From: Bacteroidota bacterium
Lineage (GTDB): Bacteria > Bacteroidota > Bacteroidia > Chitinophagales > Saprospiraceae
DNA length: 25,180 bases
Assembly: GCA_029573365.1 (NCBI GenBank)
Contig: JAKQGD010000323.1
Location: forward strand, 1 to 25,180
Reading direction: 5' to 3'
Shown piece by piece: positions 23,880 to 25,180 of this stretch. The stretch's first letter is position 1; every line of letters begins with the position of its first letter. Position numbers and translations under genes: made by a program. The notes under the pieces were generated by a model, which ran no database searches, was not told the DNA's origin, and worked only from the letters and a program-made list of their open reading frames with translations.

Positions 23880-24749
23880 TCAACTTTTACTTGCCTTGTA
23901 TAATATCTCCTTTTCCTCTTCCGAAAGGCTGTCATAGCCGTTCTTCTTGATCTTTTCCAGTATTTCGTCTACCTGGCGGGTTAGGTCCTTCTGTTTTGAA
24001 AGTGATCGCATCCTTTCGGAAGGCAGATTTTCGGCTTTATGTGCCACCCTGAGGCTTGGTTTCCTTTGGTGTGTTTCTCGTTTTTTTTCCCGATAAAATA
24101 AGCTGCCCATATCTGTCCCATTTCGTAGTAAATACACAAAAATGATGCCCAGCATTGTTCCCCCCAGATGGGCTATGTGGCCTCCTGAATTTCCCGACCT
24201 CGCCGATGTACCTATCAGATCTAGAAAAAGAATGACAAGTCCTATGTACTTGATACGCACCTCCCCAAGCAACAACAGGTGCATCCTGTATTCCGGAGCA
24301 GTCATAACGGCAGCAAATACTACCGCCAGCACTGCAGCCGATGCACCTATGGCCTGGTTGCCTACATAAGGAAGCAAGGCGGCCGATAACATAAAAAGCA
24401 AACCTCCGGCTATTCCACCGTATAAATATATGGGCAAAACCCTGCGGTCACCCAACAAGTCTCCGGTGATATTTCCAAACCAATACAACAGAATCATATT
24501 CCATGCAATATGCCAGATATCTGCGTGGACAAACATATATGTAATTATCGTCCATGGTCTTGTGATAAATGTAGAAAGGTCGGCAGGTAGGGCTAGCCAG
24601 GGAAGGATGTTGCTGAAATAAGACTGCGGAAAGAATGCCTCTGTCAAAGCTGTGATTACAAAGATCCCGACATTAATCAGGATGAGCTTCATAACCATGT
24701 TGCCATAGCTGAAAGTATTTTTGACATCGCTGGCTACTGAGCTAAACAT
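23880..24749 (-). CDS. Rhomboid intramembrane serine protease with C-terminal soluble tail
   Basis: The 289-residue protein has six or so membrane segments between residues 20 and 208. The rhomboid signature is complete: FVHADIWHIAWN (73-84, the HxxxN motif of TM2), AIGASAAV with nucleophile Ser137, and GHIAHLGG with catalytic His194. Rhomboids cut the membrane segments of other proteins within the bilayer. A charged cytoplasmic tail follows residue 210, ending with a short helical motif VDEILEKIKKNGYDSLSEEE that is found at the end of many Bacteroidota rhomboids. It is the second rhomboid in a tandem pair, 21 bases after the first, and is followed by the EEP gene after 3 bases. The substrates are unknown. 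Confidence 0.93.
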   Translation of the reverse strand: MFSSVASDVKNTFSYGNMVMKLILINVGIFVITALTEAFFPQSYFSNILPWLALPADLSTFITRPWTIITYMFVHADIWHIAWNMILLYWFGNITGDLLGDRRVLPIYLYGGIAGGLLFMLSAALLPYVGNQAIGASAAVLAVVFAAVMTAPEYRMHLLLLGEVRIKYIGLVILFLDLIGTSARSGNSGGHIAHLGGTMLGIIFVYLLRNGTDMGSLFYREKKRETHQRKPSLRVAHKAENLPSERMRSLSKQKDLTRQVDEILEKIKKNGYDSLSEEEKEILYKASKS

Positions 24750-24770
24750 GGCAGTGTTAGTTATTTTATG

Positions 24771-25180
24771 TTATCTCAAATTGTGCATACCCCAGTAGCG
24801 GACCAATATAAATCCCATGACAGCTCCTCCCACATGTGCAAAATGCCCGATGCCGGGTTCGCTGTTTGAGACTCCGCTGTACAGGCCCAGACCCAGTAGG
24901 ATGAGGGCCAGATATTTGGCCTTGATAGGTATGGGAGGAAAAAGTAACATCATTTCTACATTAGGATACATGGTGGCAAATGCGGCGAGTACACCAAACA
25001 CTGCCCCTGATGCTCCCAGTACTATGCCCTTGGTCACAAAGAGTTGTAAAGCCGAAGCTACCACACCGGATGTGAGGTATAGCACCAGAAATCTTTTATG
25101 TCCCAGCCCGGCCTCTACCCAAGGTCCCAGTAAAAAAAGGCCAAACATATTAAAGAGAAGGTGTTTTTCATCCCCGTGCA
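24771..25180 (-). CDS. Rhomboid intramembrane serine protease, N-terminal part outside the window
   Basis: The frame stays open through the right edge of the window. Reading on from the internal Met at 25148 gives HGDEKHLLFNMFGL, the rhomboid TM2 HxxxN motif, so that Met is not the start and the gene begins beyond 25180. The visible part holds the catalytic GASGAVFG loop (Ser nucleophile), the GHFAHVGGAVMG helix with the catalytic His, and ends soon after at MHNLR without a soluble tail. It is the upstream member of the tandem rhomboid pair. The visible catalytic residues are intact, so it is probably an active protease. Confidence 0.92.
   Translation of the reverse strand, partial: HGDEKHLLFNMFGLFLLGPWVEAGLGHKRFLVLYLTSGVVASALQLFVTKGIVLGASGAVFGVLAAFATMYPNVEMMLLFPPIPIKAKYLALILLGLGLYSGVSNSEPGIGHFAHVGGAVMGFILVRYWGMHNLR

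Overview
The window looks like a chromosomal segment of a Bacteroidota bacterium, most likely from the Saprospiria/Chitinophagia side of the phylum. Three things in the sequence support this. The first gene ends in a Por-secretion (type IX) sorting domain. The -7 promoter boxes fit the Bacteroidota consensus TAnnTTTG, seen before recA, the acyl-CoA ligase gene, rimP and the transketolase gene. Genes lack Shine-Dalgarno sequences and have short AT-rich leaders. There is no mobile element, CRISPR array, tRNA or rRNA, and base composition looks even throughout. Species assignment is not possible from this sequence alone.

Layout, left to right. (1) Bases 1-3434 hold the 3' part of a very large secreted HYR-repeat protein with dockerin-like, cohesin-like and T9SS C-terminal modules; it meets recA (minus strand) at a shared bidirectional terminator. 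(2) Bases 4652-7016 hold an acyl-CoA ligase gene and an RsmI-like methyltransferase gene, one base apart, divergent from recA; a two-CBS-domain gene follows on the same strand. (3) Bases 7873-14041 are all minus strand. In transcription order they carry an arginine-decarboxylase-like gene, a deoxyhypusine-synthase-like gene, an exported GH13 glycosidase, a DUF547 protein and a lipoprotein with its own terminator. (4) Bases 14146-19481 (minus) are the rimP-nusA-infB operon followed by a TIGR02757 gene. (5) Transketolase (plus) diverges from rimP. (6) Bases 21765-25180 (minus) form a compact group: a rhomboid protease gene cut by the window end, a second rhomboid, a membrane-anchored endonuclease/exonuclease/phosphatase-family protein, and nadA.

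Most of the window is housekeeping: DNA repair, fatty-acid activation, translation and transcription factors, pentose phosphate carbon shuffling and NAD synthesis. The two places most worth a second look are the polyamine-type gene pair (an arginine-decarboxylase homologue with a bacterial deoxyhypusine-synthase homologue) and a terminator-like hairpin. That hairpin lies between a well-formed promoter and the rimP start codon and could attenuate the rimP-nusA-infB operon. I did not find a clearly new multi-gene system.
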